From positions 53,035,949 through 53,099,948 of the forward strand of contig OY744613.1 in assembly GCA_963556255.1 (NCBI GenBank): a stretch of 64,000 bases of DNA. The letters are read 5' to 3'. This document shows positions 53,317 to 64,000 of this stretch, one piece after another. The DNA comes from Allolobophora icterica (taxonomy: Eukaryota; Annelida; Clitellata; Crassiclitellata; Lumbricidae). Position 1 is the first letter of the stretch. Every line of letters begins with the position of its first letter. Under the pieces are notes generated by a model, which saw only the letters and a list, made by a program, of their open reading frames with translations, made no database searches and was not told where the DNA came from. Position numbers and translations under genes: made by a program.

Positions 53317-54113
53317 GTGAGAATAACTTCCTTTACCCATAATAATGTTTATTCAGTGTTACCCGGTTTCAATGTTGTCAGCAACTCTGTGATTTGTAGC
53401 TGTGAATAGCTGTGTATATTTAGTTAACCTGGAATAAATTTGCGACAACCAACCTTTACTCTGTGTTAAATGTGGTCGCGGATGCTATCAAGAAACTTAA
53501 TGCATAATACAACGTCATCCTTTGAATTCACTTGGAAATATAATTAGGTTCTTAACATTATATTGTAAATGCTCAACCACGAGTGTGTGCATATTTTCTT
53601 TTCATCTGTTAGCAAATCTGTATATCGGAGCATTTCGTGTTCTAAACGTCACAAAATATGTTGAATGAGGTTATCTGTAATTGATTTTGCAACGGATAAA
53701 AACGCGCTCGCTTAAAAGTCTGGTATTATTAGACACTTGTGTAGCTCATAATGATGTTTCCGCCATCCAATACATTTTGCTGCTTTATGTTGGCCACAAA
53801 AGCTGCACTCTTCTTTGTCAATCACTAAAAATTTATATGGATAGGACTGACCTACTGGATATGGACTTCATTATGTCTTGGTTTTGGTGCGTCACCGGTT
53901 GATGCTTTGTGCATTAAACACCGACGCGATAGAAGTTACTAAATATAAATTTTAATATATTTTAAATGTAATATACAATTAATCACACGGTTCCAGTTTC
54001 CGCTATGTGACATCCAGCAGAATGGCGTCAAAATATCACCCTTTGGCTTTAATTTGAAACAACAAGAATTACCTACATTTTGTGCTAAGGTAGAGTTTTA
54101 AAATTTGTTTAGA

Positions 54114-54400
54114 TGAACCATCGACCCCAAACATTTCTCACGGAATAAGGAACTTCTCAGCAAATGACGGAAGCATCTGTACCCTGACATCATTAACGTG
54201 CTCTTCTACTGCCAACCCAGCACCAAACTACACATGGAAAGACGTAACTAATGGCAGCCAACCAATCGCCAGTGGCAACGTATTTTCTTGGGCAGAAGAC
54301 AACAGAAAGTACGAATGCACAGCTTTTAACCTAATCAGAAACGTTAAGAAATCATCGTCTGCAACTTACACGGTTGGCGTCAGTTCATCTCGTCCATGCG
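54114..54400 (+). CDS. Immunoglobulin-like domain exon 3
   Basis: About 288 bp between acceptor ATTTGTTTAG and donor GTCAGT; ends may be off by a base. It encodes EPSTPNISHGIRNFSANDGS, LTCSSTANPAPNYTWKD (first Cys and Trp) and DNRKYECTAFNLI (second Cys), an I/C2-type Ig domain. Its intron to exon 2 is only about 800 bp. Confidence 0.75.
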
Positions 54401-54953
54401 GTCAGTCTTTTTCTGTATTTCAAGGTAATGTCTTTTTCTATTCAAGAATTACACACTAGTGATGGATCGGACATAAGTAATAAAGAATCTGAAATTACGG
54501 ACGAAGTTTGTTGATGGTGAAGTGGACAGTTCAGAAGAGCAACAAGCAAATCTCAAGACGACAAGGAATTAGCATTCAATGCTTGGAAGAAAATTGCGAG
54601 GCAACGCTGAACGCCTCAACATGGGACAGACCATTATTCGTCGATCAGTTTGATGACACGACAAATGACTGTGCTGTGTGCAGTGGCAGAGAAACTCTAT
54701 AGGTAGAAGAAAGACAATTTACCATTGTAAAACTTACTTCCGAAGGCCTAGATAACATCCAAAGAGATGTTTTGAAATCTGTCACACCAATGTGGCTTAC
54801 AAAAACATCAGAACTAAGCGTTAGCCTATATTGTGACAAATTGACCTGTAAAAGTCAACGTTAGGTTTTTTCAATATGAGACAATTGAAGAACCAGATCT
54901 TTGTGCCGATGTGTGATTTATTTCCTGTCTACTGAGATTTGGTGACTGTTTTC
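54401..54953. other. Intron sequence, no recognised feature
   Basis: The 64-codon frame at 54508 has no recognisable domain. No repeat termini were found before the piggyBac-type element. Confidence 0.35.
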
Positions 54954-54957
54954 TTAA

Positions 54958-55612
54958 CCCTATGACGCACACCTGGGGTCTACTGGACCCCAGCGATGGC
55001 AGTTTCTTGATAACTACGTCGATACAAATAGTAAAAATCTGATATATTTCTAATTCCTCAGACATTCATCCCCCTACATTTGTGGATAACTTTGAAGAGA
55101 TTTGTGTTTTTGGTAAAAGAGTAAAAAATCAAATAGACACCTCGGGCATATTTAGCATACCTGGGGTCCAACAGACCCCACGCTGTAAAATTGATAGTCT
55201 CATGACGCATTGACTATTGCATAATCCCGGTTGCATCAATAATGGAAAGACTTATACTTCCATGGTACAAAACTGGAAGAAACATAACGATAGACAACTC
55301 GGCTTTAACCAGCAATCAAAATTTTTCAGGCAGCACCTCAAGCCTAGTAAAAGCGCTGTTAAATCTGTCTGCGTACGTTTGAATAACTGATTATTGTTCA
55401 TCACAATAAAAAATTTCTTACAGTGAATATAACATCATACCATGATCCAAACATGTTGCATAACTGCATGCACTCTCTCCCATCTAAACTAGGACCATTC
55501 ATTTCCATGTTCTATTAAAATTGTAGAACTGGGGGCCGTATTATCGATGGGGTCCATTAGACCCCAGGTGTGCTATGACATTGTGTTGGATCCGAAGGTG
55601 TGCGTCATAGGG
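54958..55612. mobile_element. piggyBac-type non-autonomous element (655 bp)
   Basis: A perfect 17-bp inverted end CCCTATGACGCACACCT occurs at both sides, flanked by TTAA at 54954-54957 and 55613-55616. Three subterminal palindromes of the form GGGGTCYAnnRGACCCC occur at about 54975, 55163 and 55550, probable transposase sites. No coding sequence was seen. Confidence 0.9.
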
Positions 55613-55616
55613 TTAA

Positions 55617-56100
55617 AAGGTTTTGCTCTTTGACATAAAACTATTCATATTATAACTAAGAATAGCCTTTTGTAGTGAGTTAGGGTCCTCGTCCTCTGCA
55701 TCGGGCGCTCATTTATCCCGATCGGCCAATAGAGTACTCAAACAACCAATAATGTCCCAAGTTTTGACATACAACACAATACAATACAATGGGAACCAGC
55801 CAGGTTCCTCTTCCCCATTTCCCACTCATGGCCAAGTTATTTCGATGGAGACCTAACAGAGTCCCTTCGGACTTAATGGAAGTGCTTCCCCACCCACGGA
55901 CATTCCATTTCAATAGGACCAAATGTAGTCCCCCATGACTCAAAGTTCCTTGTTGCAGGTATAAAAGAGCGAGTCAATCGGCAGTCGAATCGAGTTGGCT
56001 GATGGAGCAAGTCAATTTTCCTAGTCGTGTCGAGTCCGCAGTCGAGTCAAGATGGAAGTTAACATAAAATAAGTGAAAACTTGTTAACCTAAAACTTTAA
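55617..56100. other. Intronic, with a TATA-like promoter motif
   Basis: GGTATAAAAGAGCGAGTCAA near 55960 followed by AGTCGAATCGAG looks like a core promoter, perhaps part of a retroelement leader. A (CAATA)n stretch near 55770 may be a LINE tail. No gene was recognised. Confidence 0.3.
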
Positions 56101-56109
56101 GAAAAAAAC

Positions 56110-56500
56110 TCACGAGCAGCGATCCCGGCCAAGCAAGGAAGTCCCAGGATCAAACAATACAAACTTCGAGCACTTGCGGAACCAGGAAGATGACATACTG
56201 ACTAGCTGTTCTGATTTTAAAAGGAAGAATATTCCATGATATAGGGCACGATGGATAAATGTGTCGGGTAGTGGACGATCTAGCCCGAGGGACGACAAGG
56301 ACAGCCGATTGGAGGAGCCTGCGACCAGAAATCTATGAGGCAGAAGATCAAAGATAGGACAGGCAGTTCCCAATAGGCAATTTCGCATTAGAGTTATAAT
56401 CCTACGTATATTCCATGCGTTGAGTTATAGATATCCAGTGCAGTTGCAATGTGGCCAAATTTTTTGATGCCACCAACCAGACGAGCAGATGCATTCTTGA
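56110..56500 (-). mobile_element. LINE reverse-transcriptase C-terminal fragment
   Basis: The minus strand gives SARLVGGIKKFGHIATALD, then, in another frame, MRNCLLGTACPIFDLLPHRF and SLSSLGLDRPLPDTF, in the order expected of CR1-like connection and C-terminal regions. Frame shifts separate them. Confidence 0.6.
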
Positions 56501-56664
56501 AGTTTCCTTCCGGGGACTGCCTGTCTGTGACGAGAATATTCGGAATTCATCCACGTCGATACCATTGGTGCATGTACCGCCGCAGAACAACACTTCCTGT
56601 TGCTGAGATAGAACTTTAATCAAGTAGAAATAACTGGGACTAACTGCGGTTAATGGAGAGTACT

Positions 56665-57130
56665 GGCAGAATCGCCCCGGAAGATTCGATTCCCACATTT
56701 TGCCCCCCACCCAGAAGTTTCGCCTCCAGAAGATTGGCCCCCACGTATATCGATTTTCAAGCGTTATATTTTCATTTCATTATGCCCCGCCAAATACGAC
56801 AGAACGTGTGAAATTGAACCGAGGAAAGCCAAAGCTTATTCATGGGGCAAAACTGAAATAAATAGATAATTTTCATTGCCACTTTGACCACAAGTAAGCT
56901 GGATGAGACTAAGACTAGAAAAGGCTGGATCAACGATGAAAGCAAAAAAATACAACTAGAAGTTTGATCAACGATGAAAATATAAGTAAGACTAGAAGCT
57001 CGATCAACAAGGAAAATAAAACGCTTGAAAATCGATATACGTGGAGACAAATATTCTGGGGGGACGAAACTTCCGGTAGGCGAAATGTGGGGAGCGAATC
57101 TTCCGGAGACGATTCTCTCGGGGGGGGGGG
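56665..57130. mobile_element. 36-bp-repeat element with GGAAGATTCG inverted ends
   Basis: Ends of about 90 bp are inverted copies: CGGAAGATTCGATTCCCACA on the left and, reversed, CGGAAGATTCGCTCCCCACA on the right. Both run inward to CGTATATCGATTTTCAAGCG. Three units of the GATGAAAATA/ACTAGAAGCT repeat lie inside at 56895-57020. It forms a third terminus type around the same internal repeat. Confidence 0.68.
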
Positions 57131-57384
57131 TATTCGCATTGAAATCGATTGCTTTAGCCATCTGTGACTGAGGATGTAATGTAAAATGTATAGGCAGAAG
57201 AACCAATGTCAATCGTCATTCTGAGATAGGAACATTTTGTTATCTCATTCTCTTCTTTGAATACTTGGATTTATTGCTCGTTGGAGTCGATTTCACGCCT
57301 CCATTTGTATAACCATCCGAGTATTACCTACTTATTTCACCGTCATAATTGCCATTTATATGCGACACACTTAGTCCTTAGACC

Positions 57385-57510
57385 AAGGAGATAAATCATC
57401 AAATTGTGGTAGAGGGCATAGGGTTCAAGAATGTGGAGATGTTTATATATATTTTGGAAGCAACAAAACATGATTTGGACTGCAAAATGATATAAAAAAT
57501 ACAAATAGCC
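57385..57510 (+). mobile_element. LINE family 2, piece 1 of 4
   Basis: Frames give IVVEGIGFKNVEMFIYF and, after a shift, DLDCKM with a stop, then KIQIAK up to the 3-bp duplication AAA. These match the family 2 region VVDGIQLENVEKF ... YDLD at 51787-51860. It continues at 60894. Confidence 0.7.
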
Positions 57511-57697
57511 AAATAGACTACGCTTGGAATCTCAAAATGACTATGTTAGAAGCAAATCATGTAACAATTTGCTAACAGGCGTTTCTACACTAATTTGACC
57601 CTGCTGAAAACGAAAATCGCGGTTAGCAAGCTGGATTTTTAGCGGTTGCGTAGAAAAACAAAATGGCGGCCAAAATGGCGGCCAATATCTTCATAAT

Positions 57698-57812
<115 letters not shown>

Positions 57813-58028
57813 ATCTTATTCTTCAATTAAGCGCCTGCAAACGCACTGCGCTGTAAACAGTGAACATATATATAGTAGAAATGGCAGCCACGCAGGGCGC
57901 CTTACATACATGTATACAGTAGAAGCACATAATAACCGTTTTACAGAAGTCGAATATAACTGTATTCGGCAGCCAACATACGGCGCCAATCAAGGCCTAT
58001 TTAACCATCGCCGCCACCTAGCCACCCA

Positions 58029-58410
58029 CTTATCTATATAAATAAAGCGAGAATTCTGTGTGTCTGTCTGTCTGTCTGTTTGACCGGGTTTAACTTCTAC
58101 AATTGTGCACCTTTTCACTCGAAACCTTCACTACTGTGTCAGCCTCGGCCTCGGACACCCAGTGGAGGGGTTCGCGTACCCCCTTTTCACCGCTAACATG
58201 GTGAAAATCCTCAAAAACTCTACCCAACCGACCGTCCTTCACGCCTCAGGTCGCCTCTTCCACTGCAATGCGGTTCTATTTATGGCGCCGGTATTCCCAA
58301 CGTCATTAATAATACGCATAACGCCCCAGCTCGCCTCTTCCACTGCCAAGCGGTTCTATTTATGGCGCGGGTATTCCCCAACGTCATTAATAATGCGCAT
58401 AACGACGTTG
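58029..58410. repeat. (TGTC)n tract and 80-bp tandem duplication inside the transposon
   Basis: The block starting CGCCTCTTCCACTGC occurs at 58252 and 58332, each with GGTTCTATTTATGGCGC and CCAACGTCATTAATAAT. It is preceded by GAATTCTGTGTGTCTGTCTG. It may be a separate small insertion. Confidence 0.65.
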
Positions 58411-58562
58411 TTTACTTTCGCACAAATTTAATTAAGATCGATTCGAACTATATTCATCGTTTTATAGCAAAATTGTATGTTCAAAGACTCTTCTTTACTA
58501 AGGACAAACTCTAGACACGACTGGGGCACCGGACCGCACTGGTACGAGAAGACCTTCTTCAT

Positions 58563-59938
58563 CTACACTTCATCCGATGAGGCTGGTGTCGGAGCATCAA
58601 TGTGTGGAAGATAGGCCTTTTCCCAAATGACTGTTTGGTAATGAGCACGACGTCTAAGATGCTGCCTGATGGTGTCACTGCATGGTGGAAGAGAATCAGT
58701 CTTTTCACTTTTCCCGAACATAACATATCGTGCCGCATCGCATGTCTTGACGTTGTCGTTTGTTTTATGCAATCTTACCACATACTCCTCTGCATTTGCT
58801 ATTGCATTTTCTGATAGGGGAATGTTTCCCAATGTCGAAAGTACATGAGAACTTTCCAAGTAGGTTTTCCATGCAGTTTTTTGCTGATCCCTGCTAAATA
58901 TGATGTCACATCACATCCGGCATGAAAATCCAATATTTTCGTCCTTAGTTGGTCGGTCCTCCATACTTACAACAATTGTATGAATTGGAATGAACTTCCG
59001 CTTTGCTGATGTTCCTGCTATCACCCACACCTCATCACGTTTAATGCGTTGATAGTGATGCAGCAATAGCAGAGTCACGTCTGTATCCCTTGCACAAAGG
59101 ACGTGGGTTTTTAGGTTTGTCTGCGTAGCATGTACAATTATTCTGGTTTCAACTTCTTTCTGTGTTGCTGCTAAGGTAGACACATCAGAACCGGCAGTTG
59201 ACAATACCTTATCTTCTTCCATGAAACCACCAGCAACAACTACATCTAGATCGCCATATGTGGTTGCTGAAAGCTGAATGGATAGGAATGCAGTTTTCAG
59301 GCATGACAAGAAAATTATGCCAATTTTCCGGCAACGGAGCACTTCCGCACTCTATACAGCGTCGGATTGGTCGTAATGTCTTACACCGTTTCTGCCTGGT
59401 TCCACTTTTTGCTGACAATGCCCAGTATCGATCGAAGACAATTTCGACCCTATTGTAGCCAATCGAAAGTTTCTTCATAGGTGTAACCGCTGTATCTGCC
59501 AGGTCACAAAATGTCTGCTCTCGGAGGTTTGCCTATTACTTGTACGATTGCTTATTCAACAAAAATTAAAGTGATGCCTCTGTTAGAGAAATCATGACTG
59601 GTCATGCTACTTTTCGGTGAACATCTGCAACAATGAGGCCTTGTCACCAGTTCTCATTTTGCCTTCAGCATCAAACAATGCCACTGGTTTTGAGAGAAGT
59701 TCATGGCACAATATTGTTTCAAGGTCCACGGGACGATCGGCTGCATATATGCTGTGATGAGTCGCTGCATGATATCACGATCTTCCTTTGCAATTGTATT
59801 TGTGTTCTTTTTCTTGATGGAAGAACACTTCTTGCACAAGTCGTGATATGTTGCAGCATTGCTCTTCTTCAAGAGATCGTTGAATTTCACATGCGCAGTT
59901 CCAGTGCCACCGCCACGAAGTCTGTCATTAATTAACAA
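58563..59938 (-). pseudogene. Transposon-encoded XPG/PIN-like protein remnant
   Basis: Minus-strand pieces in order: HDLCKKCSSIKKKNTNT (59654-59938); VEIVFDRYWALSAKSGTRQK, then RPIRRCIECGSAPLPENWHN (59209-59478); LDVVVAGGFMEEDKVLSTAG, KEVETRIIVHATQTN and LCARDTDVTLLLLHHYQRI (58911-59342); and CDAARYVMFGKSEKTDSLPP, then RRAHYQTVIWEKAY (58563-58859). The E-x3-TRI and RDTDV motifs resemble the acidic metal-binding sites of XPG-I/PIN nucleases. The family is widespread in multicopy form in invertebrates. Several frameshifts and stops make this copy dead. A second scrap similar to 59640-59710 lies near 60080-60130. Confidence 0.6.
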
Positions 59939-60406
59939 AATTGTGTAACTTTGTCATGTCCGGATTTCTTCCCATTAAGAAGTGAATCGAGTATTGCTGG
60001 TGTTGCAACGTCTTTTGTTACTGCATTCTGAAATGGTGTTCCTCGGTGAAATGTTATCGCCTTGTTGTTGAACAAACAAGGCAGCGATTCTTCTCATTTT
60101 GCTTTAAACATCAACGATGCCACGGAAGTGTTCCGTTGATTCTTCATCATTTTGGTCCCTTTTCTGCCAATGGAACGACAACCCCCATCGCTGGAGTGTG
60201 CTATTGTCGGTGGTTATGTCGGTTATTTTATTATGGTTGAAATAAATTAGACTGGTTAATAATTAGAAAAATGAATTGCTCTCTCCTCACTAATAAAAAA
60301 ATTACAATTAGAGCAAATAATGAAGGTTGACCTGCAACAACGTCAATGCTACATATAGATTGCTACTTTCTTGGTATTCTTTAACCAAGAAAACACTACT
60401 CCAGTA

Positions 60407-60720
60407 TGGCCGCCATTTTGTCAGCCATTTTGTTTTCTGGCAATGCTACATATTTGTCTTTAGTTCCTTCTCAATCTTTGACCCAGAAAATGTTAATTTA
60501 GACTCTAAAATCATGTTTCCATCACATACATGGCTTTACTTATAGGCATTTGAAGATATTTGGCCGCCATTTTGTCCGCCATTTGTTTCCTGGCAGTGCT
60601 ACACATTTGTCTTTAGTTCCATCACAGTTCTTGACCCCGAAAATGCTAATTTAGACTCTAAAATTATGTTTCCATCACATACATGACTTTACTTATAGCC
60701 ATATGAAGAAATTGGCCGCC
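60407..60720. repeat. ~153-bp tandem repeat beside the right inverted repeat
   Basis: Units start GGCCGCCATTTTGTC at 60407 and 60560, and a third begins at about 60713 inside the inverted repeat. Each has CTACACATTTGTCTTTAGTTC-like and ATCACATACATG-like blocks. Confidence 0.85.
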
Positions 60721-60893
60721 ATTTTGGCCGCCATCTTGTTTTTCCATGCAAACGCTAAAAATCCAGCTTGATAACCGCGATTTTCGTTTTCAGCAGGGTC
60801 AAATTAGTCTAGAAACGACTGTGAGCAAATTGTTACATGATTTTCTTCTAACAGTCATTGCTAGAGCCTTTTTGAAATTCCAAGCCTAGACTA

Positions 60894-61088
60894 AAAGGAA
60901 CAACCGTGGTGAACGCCATGGACAAATTTGGAAAGGCAATTAGTATGACGACTAAGTTCAGTGTATTAAAGACGTGCGTGTTCAGTAGCACGATGTATGG
61001 ACGCGAGACATGGGTGCTAACAAAGGCTTCACAAAAGAAAGTGTTAGCATTCGAACGAAAATGCTATCGTAAGATTCTCAGAATTGGA
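60894..61088 (+). mobile_element. LINE family 2, piece 2 of 4
   Basis: One open frame: GTTVVNAMDKFGKAISM, CVFSSTMYGRETWVLTKASQ, AFERKCYRKILRIG. It runs straight into the left end of the hAT at 61089 and resumes at 62001 with IGWTQKIIIEELY. Confidence 0.85.
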
Positions 61089-62000
61089 CAGTCTTGTTGT
61101 CAAGACCTTAAACCTCAAGACCAAGACCAAGACCAAGACCTTGAACCTCGAGACCAAGACCAAGACCAAGACCTTGAACCTCGAGACCAAGACCAAGACC
61201 AAGACTTTGAACCTCAAGACCAAGACCAAGACCAAGACTTTGAACCTCGAGACCAAGACCAAGACCAAGACCAAGAAAAATCCCATTCAGGCCAAGACTT
61301 CTTTTCCTTACACAAAAAATTCAAGCAAATGAACTTTGAATGCAGACTTCAGAGAATTCCGAATTCGTATTTACAAAAGTCCTTCATACAACTGTTATTC
61401 CAAATACCTTTCGTATTTTATAAAAAAAATTCGTTCAGAATTTTCTGACCAAGACGTGCCTTGTGAGCCTCATAAAAATTCCACCACGTGAAAAAATACT
61501 TTCCATAGCTATAGGTGCTGAAGTCGCTGGCACACACAGTAACTTTTCAAACACTGGATGTAAATGTACAAATCGTGAGCCTTTTTATATCCTCCCATGG
61601 TTTATCAGACCGTCTGGCTTCAGAAACAAGTCTCGACAGGGCTTCCATATACAGCATTACTTAGTTGCTGCTGCCACTGGGTTTCCTGAACAACAAGACT
61701 TGCATCCGTCCGTAGGTATTTTGTTGTAGGTTATGATGCAAACAGGTTTGATAAGTTTTAAAATTCTTGAGTTTTGTTAAATTACTGTTCATATTGACAG
61801 CCGGTCTTGGTCTTGGTCTTGCGAGACCAAGACCAAGACCTTGAACCTCAAGACCAAGACCAAGACCAAGACCTTGAACCTCAAGACCAAGACCAAGACC
61901 AAGACCTTGAACCTCAAGACCAAGACCAAGACCAAGACTTTTAAAAACGAACTCGAGTGCACTCGAGACCAAGACCTCGGTCTCGAGGACAACAAGTCTG
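61089..62000. mobile_element. hAT element with CAAGACC-repeat subtermini (912 bp)
   Basis: Ends are CAGTCTTGTTGTC and, reverse complemented, CAGACTTGTTGTC. A perfect 8-bp duplication GAATTGGA lies at 61081-61088 and 62001-62008. Long arrays of CCAAGACCAAGACCTTGAAC-type repeats fill 61096-61285 and 61795-61990 and generate spurious KTKTK/DQDQD frames. Confidence 0.93.
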
Positions 62001-62297
62001 GAATTGGATGGACTCAGAAGATCATCATTGAGGAATTATACAGAGGAATCAGTCTGACTGAAAAACTCATGCAAATAGTTATCCAGAGAAAGCTAGGACT
62101 GTTTGGACATATCTGCAGAATGTTTCCGGGGACTGAAAAATTAAAACTTTGACTTTTGGAATAATGGAAGCCACAAACAAAAGAGGAAGATCTAACAGGA
62201 AATGGACAGATGACATTGAAGAATGGTGCGGAGCAAGTCTCAAGGAACTGAGCCACTCGGTACAGAATAGAATGGAGTGGAGAGACATTGTAAGGAA
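62001..62297 (+). mobile_element. LINE family 2, piece 3 of 4
   Basis: Frames encode IGWTQKIIIEELYRG, VIQRKLGLFGHICRM and, after a shift near 62150, FGIMEATNKRGRSNRKWTDD, then IEEWCGASLKELSHSVQNRM and EWRDIVR. It is interrupted at 62298 by another hAT. Confidence 0.85.
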
Positions 62298-62991
62298 CAT
62301 AGGCGTAGACTCTGGGGGATCAGCCGGGGCACGTGCCCCCCTATAGTTGAGGAGCCGGGGCAATGCCCCCCAAAAATCGCGAGGAAAATTTCTTCAAAAA
62401 TTAAAATATTATGTTTCAATATAGACAAATTTCTTCAGAAACAGAAAAACAGAGACACACAACTGAAATACTATCAGAAATTCATAATGAAAGCAAAGAT
62501 TTATTTTTATCTTCAATATCTTCGTTATGAAACAAATTTACATGTAAACAAATTGCCCCATTTCATACGCATTAACGTAACACCGGAAGCCTCTGCTGAC
62601 TGTCCAGACCAGAGGTGAAAAAAGTTTCTTCGGATTTTGGTTTTAAACAAAAAAGGAAAAGAAAACCACAAAATTTGTTTTTGTTTAAAAAAATAAATTT
62701 CTTATTTTTGTAGAAGTTATCTTAATAACATTGATTTAATGATTTTTAATTTTCGGAAATCGCAACTGAATTAAACTAAGTTGGAGCTCTTCTTAGTTAT
62801 GTCTTCATTGGCCATTTTTCACGATTTTTATGATCTGAAATCCGAAAATCTTGAAAACAACAAAAACTATAAAAACGAAAAACACGAGAACATACAAAAA
62901 ACACAACTTTTCATATTGAAAAAACTTGTTTTTTGCCCCTCTCGTCCATACCCCTTGCCCCACCAATATTTTGGACAAGTTTACGCCAGTG
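62298..62991. mobile_element. hAT element (694 bp) in the same LINE
   Basis: Ends are CATAGGCGTAGACTC and, reverse complemented, CACTGGCGTAAACTTG. A perfect 8-bp duplication GTAAGGAA lies at 62290-62297 and 62992-62999. CCCC-rich subtermini and AT-rich centre; no transposase. Confidence 0.88.
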
Positions 62992-63045
62992 GTAAGGAAG
63001 GTATCAGACACCCACGGGCGATGAACCCATGGTGATTGATAGATT
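62992..63045 (+). mobile_element. LINE family 2, piece 4 of 4 (ORF end and 3' end)
   Basis: After the duplication the LINE frame ends with VRKVSDTHGR and a TGA at 63022-63024, followed by TGGTGATTGATAGATTGATT. The equivalent 3' end of the other copy (52520) is followed by a (GAT)n tract. Confidence 0.75.
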
Positions 63046-63346
63046 GATTAGTCCTTTTACAAATATAACGGCCCGCACTACCGCACACTACTACCAACTT
63101 TACCCTTTCCAGGCTGTATCCTGGTACAAGGAATGGCAATCGAAGTCTGTGTTATGCCCCTTGCAACAGTTCGAATTGCCGATTTAACAATGAACTGATG
63201 CTTTCTGGTAAGCAGGTGCATTTGCAAGATTCTGTGTCAGTTACTCTCGGTATCACATTCTCTTGTATCTGCAAGAAAAACTGTTTCTTCGCTAAAGAAT
63301 AATGAATAATAGTATATACATATCAGCACTGGTCTTCAATTTTCAG

Positions 63347-63637
63347 CTTCGGTTAAGTCGAACGACATAAGTATTTGTTCCGATGACGGTCGCTGTGATA
63401 ATGAGGCAACGACTCGCAATTGTTCCAACGGTTCACATATTTATCTCACATGTAACATCAGCAATGTCTATCCGAAGCCTACACGTTTCCAGTGGAAAGA
63501 TGCGAGTGGAAATGTCTTGAGCAGCACTTCTTCATTCAACGCAACGATAAATGGAGAATATACCGTATTGGCTTATAACGATATCAACCAACAGACCAAC
63601 TCGCCTGCAGTGGCAAATGTCAGAGTTACGGATTGTT
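63347..63637 (+). CDS. Immunoglobulin-like domain exon 4
   Basis: 291-bp exon between acceptor CTTCAATTTTCAG and donor GTACGT, phase 1 on both sides. It encodes SVKSNDISICSDDGRCDNEA, then the Ig core HIYLTCNISNVYPKPTRFQW (Cys and Trp) and GEYTVLAYNDI. The second core Cys is not at the usual place (Leu-Ala in the YTVLAY position), while extra Cys residues occur near the start and end. It is the last exon of this gene in the window, and the gene continues beyond 64000. Confidence 0.75.
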
Positions 63638-64000
63638 GTACGTACGAAAATTGAAACAAATGTTATTTCAAACTGTCAATTTGTAATACGTGGGAATGTA
63701 CATTTAAAAAGTAAAGTAAGGTGAGGCAGAATAAAGTATTGAAAGGTTAGATAATAATTGTTATTTATACAATTAAACCAGCTGATGTGTCAAGTCTGGT
63801 GATATATTGGCAATCAAGGTACAATAATGACTAACATAGCAGGCCCAAAAGATGGTTCAGAGATGTGGAGTTGAGGTTGAAGTATTGCGCTTCGGTGACG
63901 GGATTCACATAACCTTTGGTTGCATAGTTTAATGATACAAGTATTTAGTATATGTTGATAATTAGTCCTAAAATGCACATACACTGCTGGATTTGAATTT
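63638..64000. other. Intron sequence to window end, nothing recognised
   Basis: Begins with the donor GTACGT. No further exon or repeat terminus was seen before the edge. Confidence 0.4.

Noticed and set aside
55955..56060. LTR retrotransposon promoter
   Set aside because: A TATAAAAG box is present, but no long terminal repeat pair, primer-binding site or gag/pol sequence was found nearby.
61044..61995. KTKTK / DQDQD / LVLVL repeat proteins
   Set aside because: They arise from CAAGACC subterminal repeats of the hAT at 61089-62000.

Overview
The window is eukaryotic, from an AT-rich, transposon-laden animal genome, most likely a marine invertebrate. The evidence is tandem C2H2 zinc-finger genes, phase-1 immunoglobulin exons with consensus splice sites, tRNA-derived SINEs, several non-LTR retrotransposon lineages, hAT and piggyBac elements, and a 15.4-kb Polinton/Maverick. 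No species or phylum can be named from the sequence alone.

Layout. Positions 1-21.3 kb carry a lineage-specific zinc-finger cluster on the minus strand: three apparently intact genes (732-1925, 7997-9286, 19615-21294), one multiply disabled pseudogene (16438-17646) and smaller remnants near 6.3 and 13.5 kb. The four main loci share an unusual C-terminal module, a Cys/His-rich pseudo-finger followed by an acidic tail. Between them lie hAT elements with visible 8-bp target-site duplications, SINEs, LINE debris and a perfect 2 x 150-bp palindrome. Positions 21.3-26.3 kb hold only repeats. Positions 26.3-44.0 kb form a nested insertion stack: a minus-strand LINE is split by a hAT element (26955-43856), which is split by a Polinton (27109-42555, 309-bp inverted repeats 307/309 identical, 6-bp duplication CATTTA), whose DNA polymerase gene is split by a second hAT (29837-31147). 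Positions 44-64 kb contain four immunoglobulin-domain exons of one probable plus-strand gene. Its introns hold LINEs, hATs, a piggyBac-type element, and a 3.4-kb long-TIR element that encodes an XPG/PIN-like protein remnant (possibly Academ-like).

The Polinton reads as an integrated virus-like genome: protein-primed family B polymerase, adenovirus-type protease, a tail-fibre-like protein with a C1q-like end, double jelly-roll capsid candidate, single jelly-roll penton candidate, small basic and glycine-rich candidate virion proteins, a packaging ATPase, a zinc-ribbon/phospholipase A2-like protein and a chromodomain integrase. Most genes begin in a compact A/T motif (TATAAAATG-like) that includes the ATG. 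The left and central genes run rightward and meet a leftward block at a perfect hairpin (34114-34150). ATPase and PLA2-like genes diverge from an inverted repeat that contains both start codons. Several genes carry single-base frameshifts, so this copy is defective unless these are assembly errors.
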